Assembly: GCA_947462105.1 (NCBI GenBank)
Contig: CANHNJ010000006.1
Location: 1 to 64,000, forward strand
Direction: 5' to 3'
Origin: Alphaproteobacteria bacterium
GTDB lineage: Bacteria; Pseudomonadota; Alphaproteobacteria; Micropepsales; Micropepsaceae
Length of the DNA stretch: 64,000 bases
This document shows, piece by piece, positions 8,962 to 18,024 of the stretch. The notes beneath the pieces were generated by a model. It searched no databases, was not told where the DNA came from, and saw nothing but the letters and a program-made list of their open reading frames with translations. Made by a program: the position numbers and the translations under genes. Every line of letters starts with the position of its first letter. Position 1 is the stretch's first letter.

Positions 8962-9591
8962 ATGCAAGGCGTCACCGTCGTCATCCACCCGCTGGTCCAG
9001 CACAAGCTCAGCCTGATGCGGGACAAGGAAACCAGCACCCGTAATTTCCGCGCCCTGCTGAACGAGATCGGCATGCTAATCTGCTACGAGATCACCCGCG
9101 ACCTACCGCTGGAAAATGTCACCATCCAGACGCCCCTGACCCAGATGCAGGCGCCCCGGATCGAAGGCAAGAAACTGGTTTTCGCCCCGATTTTGCGCGC
9201 CGGAATGGGATTCCTGGAAGGCATGCTCGATCTGGTGCCCTCGGCCCGCGTCGCCCATATCGGGCTTTACCGCGATCCCAAGACGCTGGAGAGCGTGGAG
9301 TATTACTTCAAGGCGCCGGAAGATGCCTGTGACCGGCTGGTGATCGTGATGGACCCGATGCTGGCCACCGGCAATTCCGCTGTCGCGGCGGTGGATAAGC
9401 TCAAGGCGCGGGGTGTGAAAAATCTGCGCCTGATGTGCCTGCTGGCGGCGCCGGAGGGTATCAAGACCTTCACCGCCGTCCATCCCGATGTGCCAGTCTG
9501 GACCGCGGCCATCGACGAGAAGCTCAACGATCACGGCTATATTGTGCCAGGGCTTGGCGATGCCGGTGATCGGATGTTTGGCACCAAATAA
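8962..9591 (+). CDS. upp: uracil phosphoribosyltransferase
   Basis: It makes UMP from uracil and PRPP. Length is 209 residues, as usual for Upp. Motifs: [35 protein letters not shown], the PRPP loop [14 protein letters not shown] and the C-terminal [14 protein letters not shown]. The start chosen is the ATG at 8962, because AAAGGT lies 7 bases before it and the protein then begins [15 protein letters not shown]; the in-frame ATG at 8947 has no ribosome site. It lies 68 bases before deoC on the same strand and opens the nucleoside salvage island, recycling uracil released by DeoA. Confidence 0.95.
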   Translation: MQGVTVVIHPLVQHKLSLMRDKETSTRNFRALLNEIGMLICYEITRDLPLENVTIQTPLTQMQAPRIEGKKLVFAPILRAGMGFLEGMLDLVPSARVAHIGLYRDPKTLESVEYYFKAPEDACDRLVIVMDPMLATGNSAVAAVDKLKARGVKNLRLMCLLAAPEGIKTFTAVHPDVPVWTAAIDEKLNDHGYIVPGLGDAGDRMFGTK

Positions 9592-9659
9592 CAGGCGGGA
9601 ACCGGGCTTTCCCGGCCCTTTTCCTTGACTCGCCTATTGGGGGGTGAAAGCGTTCCGCC

Positions 9660-10667
9660 ATGTCCAATGTCCAGCATTTGAACCCCCGTGAAATTTCTTC
9701 TGGGTCCGCCGACCCGGCGGACGGAAGAAATCCGATCACGGCCTTCGACGCCGATGTAATCGAAAGCGTGCGCGTCAATCGCAGCGCCGCCGAACGCCGC
9801 ACCGCCACCCTGCCGGGCCGCCGCACCGTGAAGAAGCAATGGCAGGCCGCCTGGCTGGTGCGCGCCATCCAGTGCATCGATCTCACCACGCTGGCGGGCG
9901 ACGACACGCCGGGCCGCGTCCGCCGCCTCTGCGCCAAGGCGCGCCATCCCGTGCGGCAGGAAACACTGGAGGCGATGGGCATTGGCGACATCGGCCTCAC
10001 CACCGGCGCGGTCTGCGTCTATCATGCCATGGTCGAGACGGCGGTGGACGCGCTGCGGGGAACCAACATTCCCGTCGCCGCTGTTTCCACCGGCTTCCCG
10101 GCGGGTCTTTCGCCTCTCAATCTGCGCCTCAAGGAAATCGAGGCCTCGGTCGCGGCGGGCGCGATGGAGATCGACATCGTCATCGACCGCAGCCATGCGC
10201 TGACCGGCAACTGGCGCGCCGTCTATGACGAGATGAAGGCGTTTCGCGAGGCCTGCGGTCCGGCGCATGTGAAGGCGATCATCGGCGCGGGCGATCTGGG
10301 CACGCTGACCAATGTCGGCAAGGCCGCGATGGTCTGCATGATGGCGGGCGCGGACTTCATCAAGACCAGCACCGGCAAGGAAGCCACCAACGCCACGCTG
10401 CCCAATTCGCTGGTGATGACGCGCGTGATCCGCCAGTGGCACGAGATGACTGGGCAGAAGGTTGGCTTCAAGCCGGCGGGCGGCATCGCCACTGCCAAGG
10501 ATGCGATGAACTACGAATTCATCATGAAGGAAGAACTGGGCGATGAATGGCTGCAGCCGCACCTGTTCCGGCTCGGCGCTTCCAGCCTTCTGACCGACAT
10601 CGAGCGCCAGCTCGATCACTTCGTCACTGGACGGTATTCGTCCAATCACCGTCATCCGATGGCTTAA
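9660..10667 (+). CDS. deoC: deoxyribose-phosphate aldolase
   Basis: It cleaves 2-deoxyribose-5-phosphate to glyceraldehyde-3-phosphate and acetaldehyde. The protein has 335 residues, longer than the E. coli enzyme because of about 70 extra N-terminal residues, a form common outside enterics. The Schiff-base lysine lies in GADFIKTSTGKEATNATL and the second active-site lysine in VGFKPAGGIATAKDA. GGGGGGTGAAAG upstream provides the ribosome site. It heads the run of plus-strand genes that includes the aldehyde dehydrogenase, the importer, cdd and deoA. Confidence 0.95.
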   Translation: MSNVQHLNPREISSGSADPADGRNPITAFDADVIESVRVNRSAAERRTATLPGRRTVKKQWQAAWLVRAIQCIDLTTLAGDDTPGRVRRLCAKARHPVRQETLEAMGIGDIGLTTGAVCVYHAMVETAVDALRGTNIPVAAVSTGFPAGLSPLNLRLKEIEASVAAGAMEIDIVIDRSHALTGNWRAVYDEMKAFREACGPAHVKAIIGAGDLGTLTNVGKAAMVCMMAGADFIKTSTGKEATNATLPNSLVMTRVIRQWHEMTGQKVGFKPAGGIATAKDAMNYEFIMKEELGDEWLQPHLFRLGASSLLTDIERQLDHFVTGRYSSNHRHPMA

Positions 10668-10685
10668 GGGGCGATGGCCTGATCC

Positions 10686-13058
10686 ATGAGCAGTGTCGCA
10701 CAAATTTTGAAGACGATGGAGTACGGCCCCGCGCCGGAAAGCGACAGTGCTGCACAAGCCTGGCTCGACAAGCATGGCCGCAGCTTCGGTCTGTTCATCA
10801 ATGGCGAATGGACGAAGGGCGGCGGCAAGCCGTTTGACAGCATCAGCCCGTCTTCGGGCAAGAAGCTGGCGACGTTGGCCGAAGCCACGCCCGCCGATGT
10901 TGATGCAGCGGTGAAGGCCGCCCGCGCCGCGCAGGGCACCTGGGCCAAGAAGGGCGGGCAGGGCCGCGCTCGCTATCTCTATGCCCTGGCGCGGCTGGTG
11001 CAGAAACATGCGCGTCTATTCGCCGTGCTGGAGACGCTGGACAATGGCAAGGCCATCCGCGAGACCCGCGACATCGATGTGCCACTAGTGGCGCGCCACT
11101 TCTATCACCATGCCGGCTGGGCCCAGTTGCTGGATACCGAGTTTCCCGACCATGTCCCGGTGGGCGTGGCGGGGCAGGTGATCCCGTGGAATTTTCCTCT
11201 GCTGATGCTGGCCTGGAAGATCGCGCCGGCGCTGGCCGCCGGCAACACGGTGGTACTGAAGCCCGCCGAGGACACCAGCCTGACCGCGTTGCTGTTCGCC
11301 GAGATCTGCCAGGAGGCCAAGCTGCCCAAGGGCGTGGTCAACATCGTCACCGGTGCGGGCGAGACCGGCCGCGCCATTGTCGAGCATGACGGCATCGACA
11401 AGATCGCCTTCACCGGTTCCACCGATGTTGGCCGCGCCATTCGCCTCGCCACGGCGGGCACGGGCAAGAAGCTGACCCTGGAACTTGGCGGCAAGTCGCC
11501 CTTCGTGGTGTTTGAAGATGCCGACCTCGACGCCGCCGTGGAAGGCGCGGTTGACGCAATCTGGTTCAACCAGGGCCAGGTCTGCTGCGCCGGTTCGCGC
11601 CTGCTGGTGCAGGAAAGCGTTTCCGACAGGTTCATCGCCAAGCTGAAAGCCCGGATGGAAAATCTGCGCGTTGGCGATCCGCTCGACAAGGTGACCGACA
11701 TCGGCGCGATTGTCTCGCCCGCGCAGCGGCAGCAGATCGCCGACAAGGTGGCGCAGGGCGTGGCGGACGGCGCGGTACTGCATCAGCCCCAATCTTATTC
11801 AAATGGGGCGGCCTGCCCCGAAGGCTGCTTCTATCCGCCGACGCTGCTGACCAATGTCGAGCCCGCCTCGGTGCTGGCGCAGGAAGAAATCTTCGGCCCG
11901 GTGATGGTGGCGATGACGTTCCGTACGCCCGCCGAAGCCATCGCGCTGTCCAACAACACCTGCTACGGCCTGGCTGCCAGCGTCTGGAGCGAGGACATCA
12001 ATGTCGCGCTCGATCTCGCGCCCAAGATCAAGGCGGGCGTGGTGTGGGTCAATTGCACCAACCAGTTCGATGCCAGCGCCGGTTTCGGCGGCTATCGCGA
12101 GTCCGGTTTTGGCCGCGAAGGTGGGCGCGAGGGCATGTTCGAATATCTCAAGCCGAAAGCGCCGAAAGCCGCACCGGCTGCCGCCGTCGCCGCATCCGCC
12201 GTCGAGCCGCAGCTTTCGGAAAGCGACGCCATCGACCGCACCGCCAAGCTGTTCGTCGGTGGCAAGCAGGCGCGCCCCGATGGCGGCTATAGCCGCGCCA
12301 TTCTCTCGCCATCGGGCGAACTAGTCGGGCAGGTGGGCGAAGGCAATCGCAAGGACATCCGCATCGCCGTCGAGGCGGCGCAGAAGGCGGAAAGCTGGTC
12401 GGCCACCACCGGCCATGCCCGGGCCCAGATACTTTATTATTGCGCCGAGAACCTGTCGGCCCGCAGTGGCGAGTTCGCCGCGCGCTTGCGCGCCATGACT
12501 GGCGCAAGCAAGGCCGCCGCCGCGAAGGAAGTGGATGCCTCGATCCGCCGCCTGTTCACCTATGCCGCCTGGGCCGACAAGTATGATGGCGCCGTGCACA
12601 ACCCGCCTTTGCGCGGCGTGGTGCTGGCGATGAACGAGCCAATGGGCGTGATAGGCATCGCTGCGCCCGATGAAGCGCCGCTGCTGGCTTTCACTTCGCT
12701 CTGGGCTCCTGCCGTGGCGATGGGCAACCGCGTCGTGGTGGTGCCGTCCGAGCGTCATGCGCTGGCGGCAACCGATTTCTACCAGGTGCTGGAAACCAGC
12801 GACATGCCGGCGGGCGTCATCAACATTGTCACCGGCGGGCGCGAGGAACTGTCCAAGACCCTGTCCGAGCATCGTGGTGTCGAGGCGATGTGGTATTTCG
12901 GCCCGAACGGCAAGACGGTGGAGGCCGCTGCTGCTGACGATCTCAAGCGCACCTGGATCGGCGAGCCGCGCGACTGGCTGGATGGATCGAGCGAAGGCCG
13001 CGAGTTCCTGCGCCGCGCGACGCAGGTGAAAAACGTCTGGATACCTTACGGAGCCTGA
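10686..13058 (+). CDS. two-domain aldehyde dehydrogenase (ALDH16-like)
   Basis: This 790-residue protein has a complete ALDH domain (about 30-500) followed by a second, degenerate ALDH-like domain (about 530-790). Domain 1 keeps Asn169 (VIPWNFPLLM), Glu266 (TLELGGKSPF) and the nucleophile at about Cys300 (FNQGQVCCAGSRLL). Domain 2 has lost the ELGGK motif and the cysteine (VEAMWYFGPNGKTVEA occupies the equivalent region). That architecture is the one described for the ALDH16 family. Being 18 bases after deoC, it probably oxidises the acetaldehyde DeoC produces; that substrate is an inference from position. The next gene starts directly after its stop codon. Confidence 0.88.
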   Translation: MSSVAQILKTMEYGPAPESDSAAQAWLDKHGRSFGLFINGEWTKGGGKPFDSISPSSGKKLATLAEATPADVDAAVKAARAAQGTWAKKGGQGRARYLYALARLVQKHARLFAVLETLDNGKAIRETRDIDVPLVARHFYHHAGWAQLLDTEFPDHVPVGVAGQVIPWNFPLLMLAWKIAPALAAGNTVVLKPAEDTSLTALLFAEICQEAKLPKGVVNIVTGAGETGRAIVEHDGIDKIAFTGSTDVGRAIRLATAGTGKKLTLELGGKSPFVVFEDADLDAAVEGAVDAIWFNQGQVCCAGSRLLVQESVSDRFIAKLKARMENLRVGDPLDKVTDIGAIVSPAQRQQIADKVAQGVADGAVLHQPQSYSNGAACPEGCFYPPTLLTNVEPASVLAQEEIFGPVMVAMTFRTPAEAIALSNNTCYGLAASVWSEDINVALDLAPKIKAGVVWVNCTNQFDASAGFGGYRESGFGREGGREGMFEYLKPKAPKAAPAAAVAASAVEPQLSESDAIDRTAKLFVGGKQARPDGGYSRAILSPSGELVGQVGEGNRKDIRIAVEAAQKAESWSATTGHARAQILYYCAENLSARSGEFAARLRAMTGASKAAAAKEVDASIRRLFTYAAWADKYDGAVHNPPLRGVVLAMNEPMGVIGIAAPDEAPLLAFTSLWAPAVAMGNRVVVVPSERHALAATDFYQVLETSDMPAGVINIVTGGREELSKTLSEHRGVEAMWYFGPNGKTVEAAAADDLKRTWIGEPRDWLDGSSEGREFLRRATQVKNVWIPYGA

Positions 13059-14057
13059 GTGAAAGCGACCGCGCGCATTGTCGGGACGCTTGTGGCTTTG
13101 GCGGCGCTCACAGGCGCGTCACCAAGGCCGGTCGCGCCAGCCTATGTCTACTCGATGGGCGGCAAGTTCGACCGTTCCTTCAGCCAGGCGTTGTATGAAG
13201 GCGCGGAAGCCTTCAAGCGGCAGACCGGCATCCCCTATGTCGATTTCGAGATCAGCAACGAAACCCAGTTCGAACAGGTCTATCGCCGCTTCGTGTCGCG
13301 CGGGCGCGATCCCATCATCGGTGTGGGCTTTTCTCAGACCGATGCGGTCAAGCGTATCGCGAAGAAGTTTCCGAATACGCGCTTCACCCTGATCGACGGC
13401 AATATCGACTTGCCCAACGTCATGTCGGTCGAATTCCGTGAGGAGGAGGGCTCCTTCCTGGTCGGCGTGCTGGCGGCGATGGCGTCGAAGACCGGCAAGA
13501 TCGGCTTCATCGGCGGCATGGACATTCCCCTGATCCGCCGCTTCGCCTGTGGCTATGCTCAGGGCATGAAGTATGCCGACTCGAAAGCCGTGCTGATCCA
13601 GAACATGGCCGGCACCACCCCCGACGCCTGGACCAATCCGGCGCGTGGCGGCGAGATCGCGCAGCAGCAATTCGATCGCGGCGTCGATGTGGTCTATGCG
13701 GCGGCCGGTTCCACCGGCAGCGGCGCGCTGCAGGCGGCGGCTGATCGCGGCAAGCTCGCCATCGGCGTGGATTCGAACCAGAACTACATGCACCCCGGCA
13801 CCATGCTGACCTCGATGGTCAAGCGGGTTGACCTGGTGGGGGCAAAGGCGGCGATGGACGCGAAGAATGGTGGCTGGAAGCCGGGTCATGCTGTGCTGGG
13901 CCTTAAGGATGGCGGCGTTGACTGGGCTTATGACCAGTACAACAAGGCGCTGATCACGCCCGCGATGAAGGCGAAGGTGGATCAGGCCAAGGCTGACATC
14001 ATTTCCGGCAAGCTAAAGGTGCATGATTACCAGAGCGATGGCCGCTGTGGCGTCTGA
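13059..14057 (+). CDS. BMP-family nucleoside-binding protein of an ABC importer
   Basis: Substrate-binding protein of the Med/BMP family (332 residues), which in characterised cases binds purine nucleosides. The N-terminal hydrophobic segment (GTLVALAALTGA) is a signal peptide, but there is no lipobox cysteine, so it is probably a free periplasmic protein rather than a lipoprotein. Family motifs: VYSMGGKFDRSFSQALYEGA, FTLIDGNIDLPNVMSVEFRE, EGSFLVGVLAAMASKTGKIG and GKLAIGVDSNQNYM. The GTG start follows the aldehyde dehydrogenase stop with no gap. The three following genes supply the ATPase and two permeases, and the surrounding enzymes make nucleosides the likely cargo. Confidence 0.92.
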   Translation: MKATARIVGTLVALAALTGASPRPVAPAYVYSMGGKFDRSFSQALYEGAEAFKRQTGIPYVDFEISNETQFEQVYRRFVSRGRDPIIGVGFSQTDAVKRIAKKFPNTRFTLIDGNIDLPNVMSVEFREEEGSFLVGVLAAMASKTGKIGFIGGMDIPLIRRFACGYAQGMKYADSKAVLIQNMAGTTPDAWTNPARGGEIAQQQFDRGVDVVYAAAGSTGSGALQAAADRGKLAIGVDSNQNYMHPGTMLTSMVKRVDLVGAKAAMDAKNGGWKPGHAVLGLKDGGVDWAYDQYNKALITPAMKAKVDQAKADIISGKLKVHDYQSDGRCGV

Positions 14058-15582
14058 TCCGGCTCTCGAACTTATCGGCATCGAAAAAAGCTTCGGCCCA
14101 GTCCATGCCAACCGCGACGTCACTATGGCGATTCCGAAAGGCAGGATTGTGGGCGTGATCGGCGAGAATGGCGCCGGCAAGTCCACCATCATGAAAATCG
14201 TCTATGGCCTGCACCGGCCGGATGCGGGCGAGATCCGGGTGGATGGCCTGGTGGTGACGCATGAAAGCCCGCGCGACGCCATCGCCAACGGCATCGGCAT
14301 GGTGCATCAGCATTTCATGCTGGTGGAAAGCTTCACCGTGCTGGAGAACATCATCCTGGGGGCAGAGCAGGGCGCGCTGCTGAAGCCCAGCCTGGTGGCA
14401 GCGCGGGCTGAACTGCTGCGGCTGGCACGGGAATATGGCTTGCAGGTCGATCCCGACGCCCGGGTTGGCGATCTGCCGGTGGGCGACCAGCAACGGGTGG
14501 AAATCCTCAAGGCGCTGTATCGCGGCGCGCGCATTCTCATTCTCGACGAACCCACGGCGGTGCTGACGCCACAGGAAACCGACCAGCTCTTCCGCATCCT
14601 GGGGGCGCTGAAGGACAAGGGCGCGACCATCCTGCTGATCACCCACAAGCTGCGCGAGGTGATGGCGGCAACCGACCTCGTTTATGTCATGCGGGCAGGG
14701 CAAGTGGTGGCCGAGCGTGCCACCATAGCCACCAATCGCGAGGAGCTGGCCGAGCTGATGGTGGGCCGCAAGGTGCGCCTGAAGCTGGACAAGGCGCCGG
14801 CGCAGCCCGGTGCGGCCGTGCTGTACGCCGAGCATGTCGGGCTGACCGGCGCGGGCGGCGTGGCGCTGCTGAAGGATATCAGTCTCACCCTGCGCGCCGG
14901 CGAGATTGTCGGCGTGGCGGGCGTTTCCGGCAATGGCCAGACCGAGTTGCTGGAAGTGCTGTCGGGCATCCGCGCGCCATCATCGGGCAACATTGCTTTT
15001 GGTGGTGCAAGCATCACGGCCGGTCATCCGGTTGATGCCGGGAAAATGCGGGCGCTGGGCCTTTCCCACGTGCCGGAAGACCGTCACCGCTATGCCATGT
15101 GCACGGCGTTCAACGCCGCCGAGACAAGTGTGCTTGGCCGCCATCGCGATGCCCCCTTCGCCGCCAGTGGCGTGCTGGATTATCCCGCCATGCGCGAACA
15201 CTGCGCCGCGCTGATGGAGCGCTATGACGTGCGTCCGCGCCGCCCGGAACAGCGCGCCGTCCGCTTCTCCGGTGGCAACCAGCAGAAGCTGGTGATCGCG
15301 CGCGAGACCGCCGTGCCGCCCAAGGTGCTGCTGGTGGGCCAGCCCACGCGCGGTGTTGATATCGGCGCCATTGAATTCATCCACCGCCAATTGATCGCAT
15401 TGCGTGACGCCGGCTGTGCCATCCTGGTCGTTTCCGTCGAACTGGACGAGGTGATGGCGCTGTCGGATCGCATCCTGGTGATTTGCGCCGGTCGCATCGT
15501 GGGCGAAGTGCCCGCCGCCGAAGCCGACGAAAAGACGCTGGGCCTGATGATGGCCAATATCGGCCAGGGAGACGCCGCATGA
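14038..15582 (+). CDS. nucleoside ABC importer, two-domain ATP-binding protein
   Basis: About 514 residues with two ABC domains in tandem. Domain 1 has a full Walker A (GENGAGKSTIMK), the signature-like VGDQQRVEILKAL and Walker B ILILDEPTAVLTP. Domain 2 has the degenerate loop GVSGNGQTELLEVL without the Walker lysine, and RFSGGNQQKLVIARE, a pattern normal for the BMP/ribose-type importers. The gene overlaps the binding-protein gene. I chose ATG 14038 (protein MAAVASDPALELIG); an in-frame ATG at 14023 is also possible and has AAAGGT only 2 bases before it. It powers the two permeases encoded next. Confidence 0.92.
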   Translation: MAAVASDPALELIGIEKSFGPVHANRDVTMAIPKGRIVGVIGENGAGKSTIMKIVYGLHRPDAGEIRVDGLVVTHESPRDAIANGIGMVHQHFMLVESFTVLENIILGAEQGALLKPSLVAARAELLRLAREYGLQVDPDARVGDLPVGDQQRVEILKALYRGARILILDEPTAVLTPQETDQLFRILGALKDKGATILLITHKLREVMAATDLVYVMRAGQVVAERATIATNREELAELMVGRKVRLKLDKAPAQPGAAVLYAEHVGLTGAGGVALLKDISLTLRAGEIVGVAGVSGNGQTELLEVLSGIRAPSSGNIAFGGASITAGHPVDAGKMRALGLSHVPEDRHRYAMCTAFNAAETSVLGRHRDAPFAASGVLDYPAMREHCAALMERYDVRPRRPEQRAVRFSGGNQQKLVIARETAVPPKVLLVGQPTRGVDIGAIEFIHRQLIALRDAGCAILVVSVELDEVMALSDRILVICAGRIVGEVPAAEADEKTLGLMMANIGQGDAA

Positions 15583-15595
15583 TGTACGAGGCGGC

Positions 15596-16717
15596 ATGAA
15601 CCAGTCGCTGCCGCGCTGGGTCGATATCGGCCTGATCCCGCTGGCCAATGTGTTGCTGGCTTTCTGTGCCGCCGGGCTGATCGTGCTGGCCATCGGTGCG
15701 GATCCCTTCGCGGCGGTAAAGTTCATGCTGGCGGGCGCGCTGGGAAACAGCGAGGCCATCGGCTACACGCTCTATTACGCCACCAACTACATCTTCACCG
15801 GGCTGGCCGTGGCGGTGGCCTTTCATGCCGGGCTGTTCAACATTGGCGGCGAAGGCCAGGCCACGCTCGGTGGACTGGGTGCAGGTCTGGCAGTGCTGGC
15901 GCTGGACCATACCGGCAGCGCGCTGGTGATCGTGCCCACCGCCATCCTTGCTGCGGCGATCTTCGGCGCGGCCTGGGCCGCCATTCCCGCCTACCTGCAG
16001 GCCTATCGTGGCAGCCATATCGTCATCACCACCATCATGTTCAATTTTCTGGCGTCGGCGCTGATGGTCTATCTGATGGTCAATGTGCTGATGGCGCCGG
16101 GTGCGGTTGCGCCGGAAAGCCGCGACTTCGCCGATACCGCTGCGCTGCCGCTGATTTCCGACTGGCTGAATGCGCTGGGCTTCCATGTCATGGAATCGCC
16201 GCTCAATCTGTCGCTGGTCTTCGCATTGGTTGCATGCGCCCTGGTCTGGTTCCTGGTCTGGCACACGCCCTGGGGTTACGAATTGCGGCTGATGGGTTTC
16301 AACGCCACCGCCGCGCTCTATGCGGGCGCGAACCCGCGCCGTATTATCCTGCTGGCGATGATGCTGTCCGGGGCGCTGGCGGGCTTTGTCGGGGTCAACG
16401 AGATCCTGGGCGTGCATCACCGCCTGCTGCTGGATTTCGCGCTGGGCTATGGCTTTGGCGGCATCGCCGTGGCGCTGATGGGCCGCAACCACCCTGTCGG
16501 CATCGTGTTCGCGGGCCTGCTGTTTGGTGTGCTGCAGCAGGGCGGCACCGAACTGACTTTCGAGATGCCGCAGGTGACGCGCGAGATGGTGGTGGCGATC
16601 CAGGGCCTGGTGATCTTGTTCTCCGGTGCGCTCGCGCTGATGTCGCGGCCCTGGTTCGAATGGTCTTACTGGTTTGTTGGCCGCAAGCTGGCGGTGCGCA
16701 AGGCGGCAAGCGCATGA
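15596..16717 (+). CDS. nucleoside ABC importer permease 1
   Basis: A 373-residue inner-membrane permease of the BPL/branched-chain type used by BMP-family nucleoside importers. It shows about eight to ten hydrophobic segments and the EAA-like loop GLFNIGGEGQATLGGLGAG, characteristic of this transporter group (YufP/NupP-like). GAGG precedes the ATG. The stop overlaps the next permease start in ATGA. It pairs with the second permease to form the transport channel. Confidence 0.9.
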   Translation: MNQSLPRWVDIGLIPLANVLLAFCAAGLIVLAIGADPFAAVKFMLAGALGNSEAIGYTLYYATNYIFTGLAVAVAFHAGLFNIGGEGQATLGGLGAGLAVLALDHTGSALVIVPTAILAAAIFGAAWAAIPAYLQAYRGSHIVITTIMFNFLASALMVYLMVNVLMAPGAVAPESRDFADTAALPLISDWLNALGFHVMESPLNLSLVFALVACALVWFLVWHTPWGYELRLMGFNATAALYAGANPRRIILLAMMLSGALAGFVGVNEILGVHHRLLLDFALGYGFGGIAVALMGRNHPVGIVFAGLLFGVLQQGGTELTFEMPQVTREMVVAIQGLVILFSGALALMSRPWFEWSYWFVGRKLAVRKAASA

Positions 16718-17622
16718 ACGAGCTGTTCGCCATCCTCCTGCCGACGCTGTCTGGCACGCTGCGTCTCGCCACGCCCTTGATGCTCTGCGCTATGGGCGGG
16801 CTGTTTTCCGAGCGCGCCGGCGTGATTGATGTCGGTCTCGAAGGCAAGATGCTGGCGGCGGCCTTTGCATCCGCCACCATCGCCTGGGCAACGCAATCAG
16901 GCTGGCTCGGGCTGGCGGGCGGCATTGGCGTCGCCTGCGTCATGGCGCTGTTGCATAGCCTGGCCTGCATTACTTATCGGGGTAACCAGGTCGTCTCCGG
17001 CGTCGCCATCAACATTCTTGCCTCCGGTCTCACTATGGTCTTCGCCGTTGCCTGGTTCCATCGCGGCGGCCAGACGCCGGGCCTCGACACGGCGTTGCGC
17101 TTCATGCCGGTGCTGTTCGGCCAGAGCCTGCTGGTCTATGTCGCGCTTGCGGGCGTGGGCGCAACCTGGTGGCTGGTCGGCCGCACCCGTTTCGGCCTGC
17201 GCCTGCGCGCGGCGGGCGAGGAACCGGCGGCGCTCGATGCAGCGGGCCTGTCGGTCGCCTGGGTGCGCTACCGGGCGCTGCTGATCACGGGCGTCTTCAC
17301 CGGCATTGCGGGCGCCTATCTTTCCATCGCCGCTAACGCCAATTTCAGCCGTGAGATGACGGCGGGGCAGGGCTATATCGCGCTGGCCGCGCTGATCTTC
17401 GGCAAGTGGCGTCCGCTGTCGGCCTTCGCCGCCTGCCTGCTGTTTGGCCTGCTGGACACGCTGGCGATCCGGTTGCAGGGCGTCAGCATCGGTGGCGTTC
17501 TGGTTCCCGTGCAGTTGATTCAGGCCCTGCCTTACATCTTGACCATCACGCTGCTGGCAGGGTTTATCGGCCGGGCCGTCGCGCCCAAGGCGATCGGACA
17601 GCCCTATGAGAAGGCCCACTGA
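16714..17622 (+). CDS. nucleoside ABC importer permease 2
   Basis: A 302-residue permease (YufQ/NupQ-like). The start is the ATG at 16714, overlapping the previous stop by 4 nt; the frame is open further upstream but that part is only a shadow of permease 1. The conserved loop FSERAGVIDVGLEGKMLAAA and ITYRGNQVVSGVAINILASG identify the family, with about eight hydrophobic segments. Its stop is immediately followed by the cdd start. Together with the preceding three genes it completes a four-component nucleoside importer. Confidence 0.92.
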   Translation: MNELFAILLPTLSGTLRLATPLMLCAMGGLFSERAGVIDVGLEGKMLAAAFASATIAWATQSGWLGLAGGIGVACVMALLHSLACITYRGNQVVSGVAINILASGLTMVFAVAWFHRGGQTPGLDTALRFMPVLFGQSLLVYVALAGVGATWWLVGRTRFGLRLRAAGEEPAALDAAGLSVAWVRYRALLITGVFTGIAGAYLSIAANANFSREMTAGQGYIALAALIFGKWRPLSAFAACLLFGLLDTLAIRLQGVSIGGVLVPVQLIQALPYILTITLLAGFIGRAVAPKAIGQPYEKAH

Positions 17623-18024
17623 ATGAGCGCACCTGCCGACATGAGCAAACTCGCCCTCGAGATGATGGCGCGCGCCTATGCGCCCTATTCCAATTTCTCC
17701 GTCGGCGCGGCGCTGCGTAGCGGCAGCGGCAAGCTTTATGGTGGTTGCAATGTCGAGAACGCGGCCTATCCGCAGGGCACCTGCGCCGAAGCGTCTGCGA
17801 TCTCCGCCCTGATCGCAGGCGGCGACCGCAAGATCACCGAGATACTGGTCATGGCCAAAGCCAACGATCCGGTGACGCCCTGCGGCGGCTGTCGCCAGAA
17901 GCTGCGCGAATTCGCAGGCGATGATGCGAAAATTCACCTCTGCGATCCCGAAGGGCACATCAAGACGGTGACGCTGGGCGAATTGCTGCCCATGTCCTTC
18001 AGGCCGTCGCATCTGGGCAAGTGA
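17623..18024 (+). CDS. cdd: cytidine deaminase
   Basis: It converts cytidine and deoxycytidine to uridine and deoxyuridine. The 133-residue, single-domain homotetrameric type carries zinc ligands at about Cys54, Cys87 and Cys90, and the catalytic Glu56, in the motifs TCAEASAI and PCGGCRQKL; the substrate loop [10 protein letters not shown] and [10 protein letters not shown] are also present. It is directly adjacent to the permease gene and overlaps deoA, so imported cytidine can be deaminated and then phosphorolysed. Confidence 0.96.
   Translation: MSAPADMSKLALEMMARAYAPYSNFSVGAALRSGSGKLYGGCNVENAAYPQGTCAEASAISALIAGGDRKITEILVMAKANDPVTPCGGCRQKLREFAGDDAKIHLCDPEGHIKTVTLGELLPMSFRPSHLGK

Noticed and set aside
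9537-11009. A 490-codon open frame on the minus strand
   Set aside because: Antisense to deoC and the aldehyde dehydrogenase, with no motif and no ribosome site.
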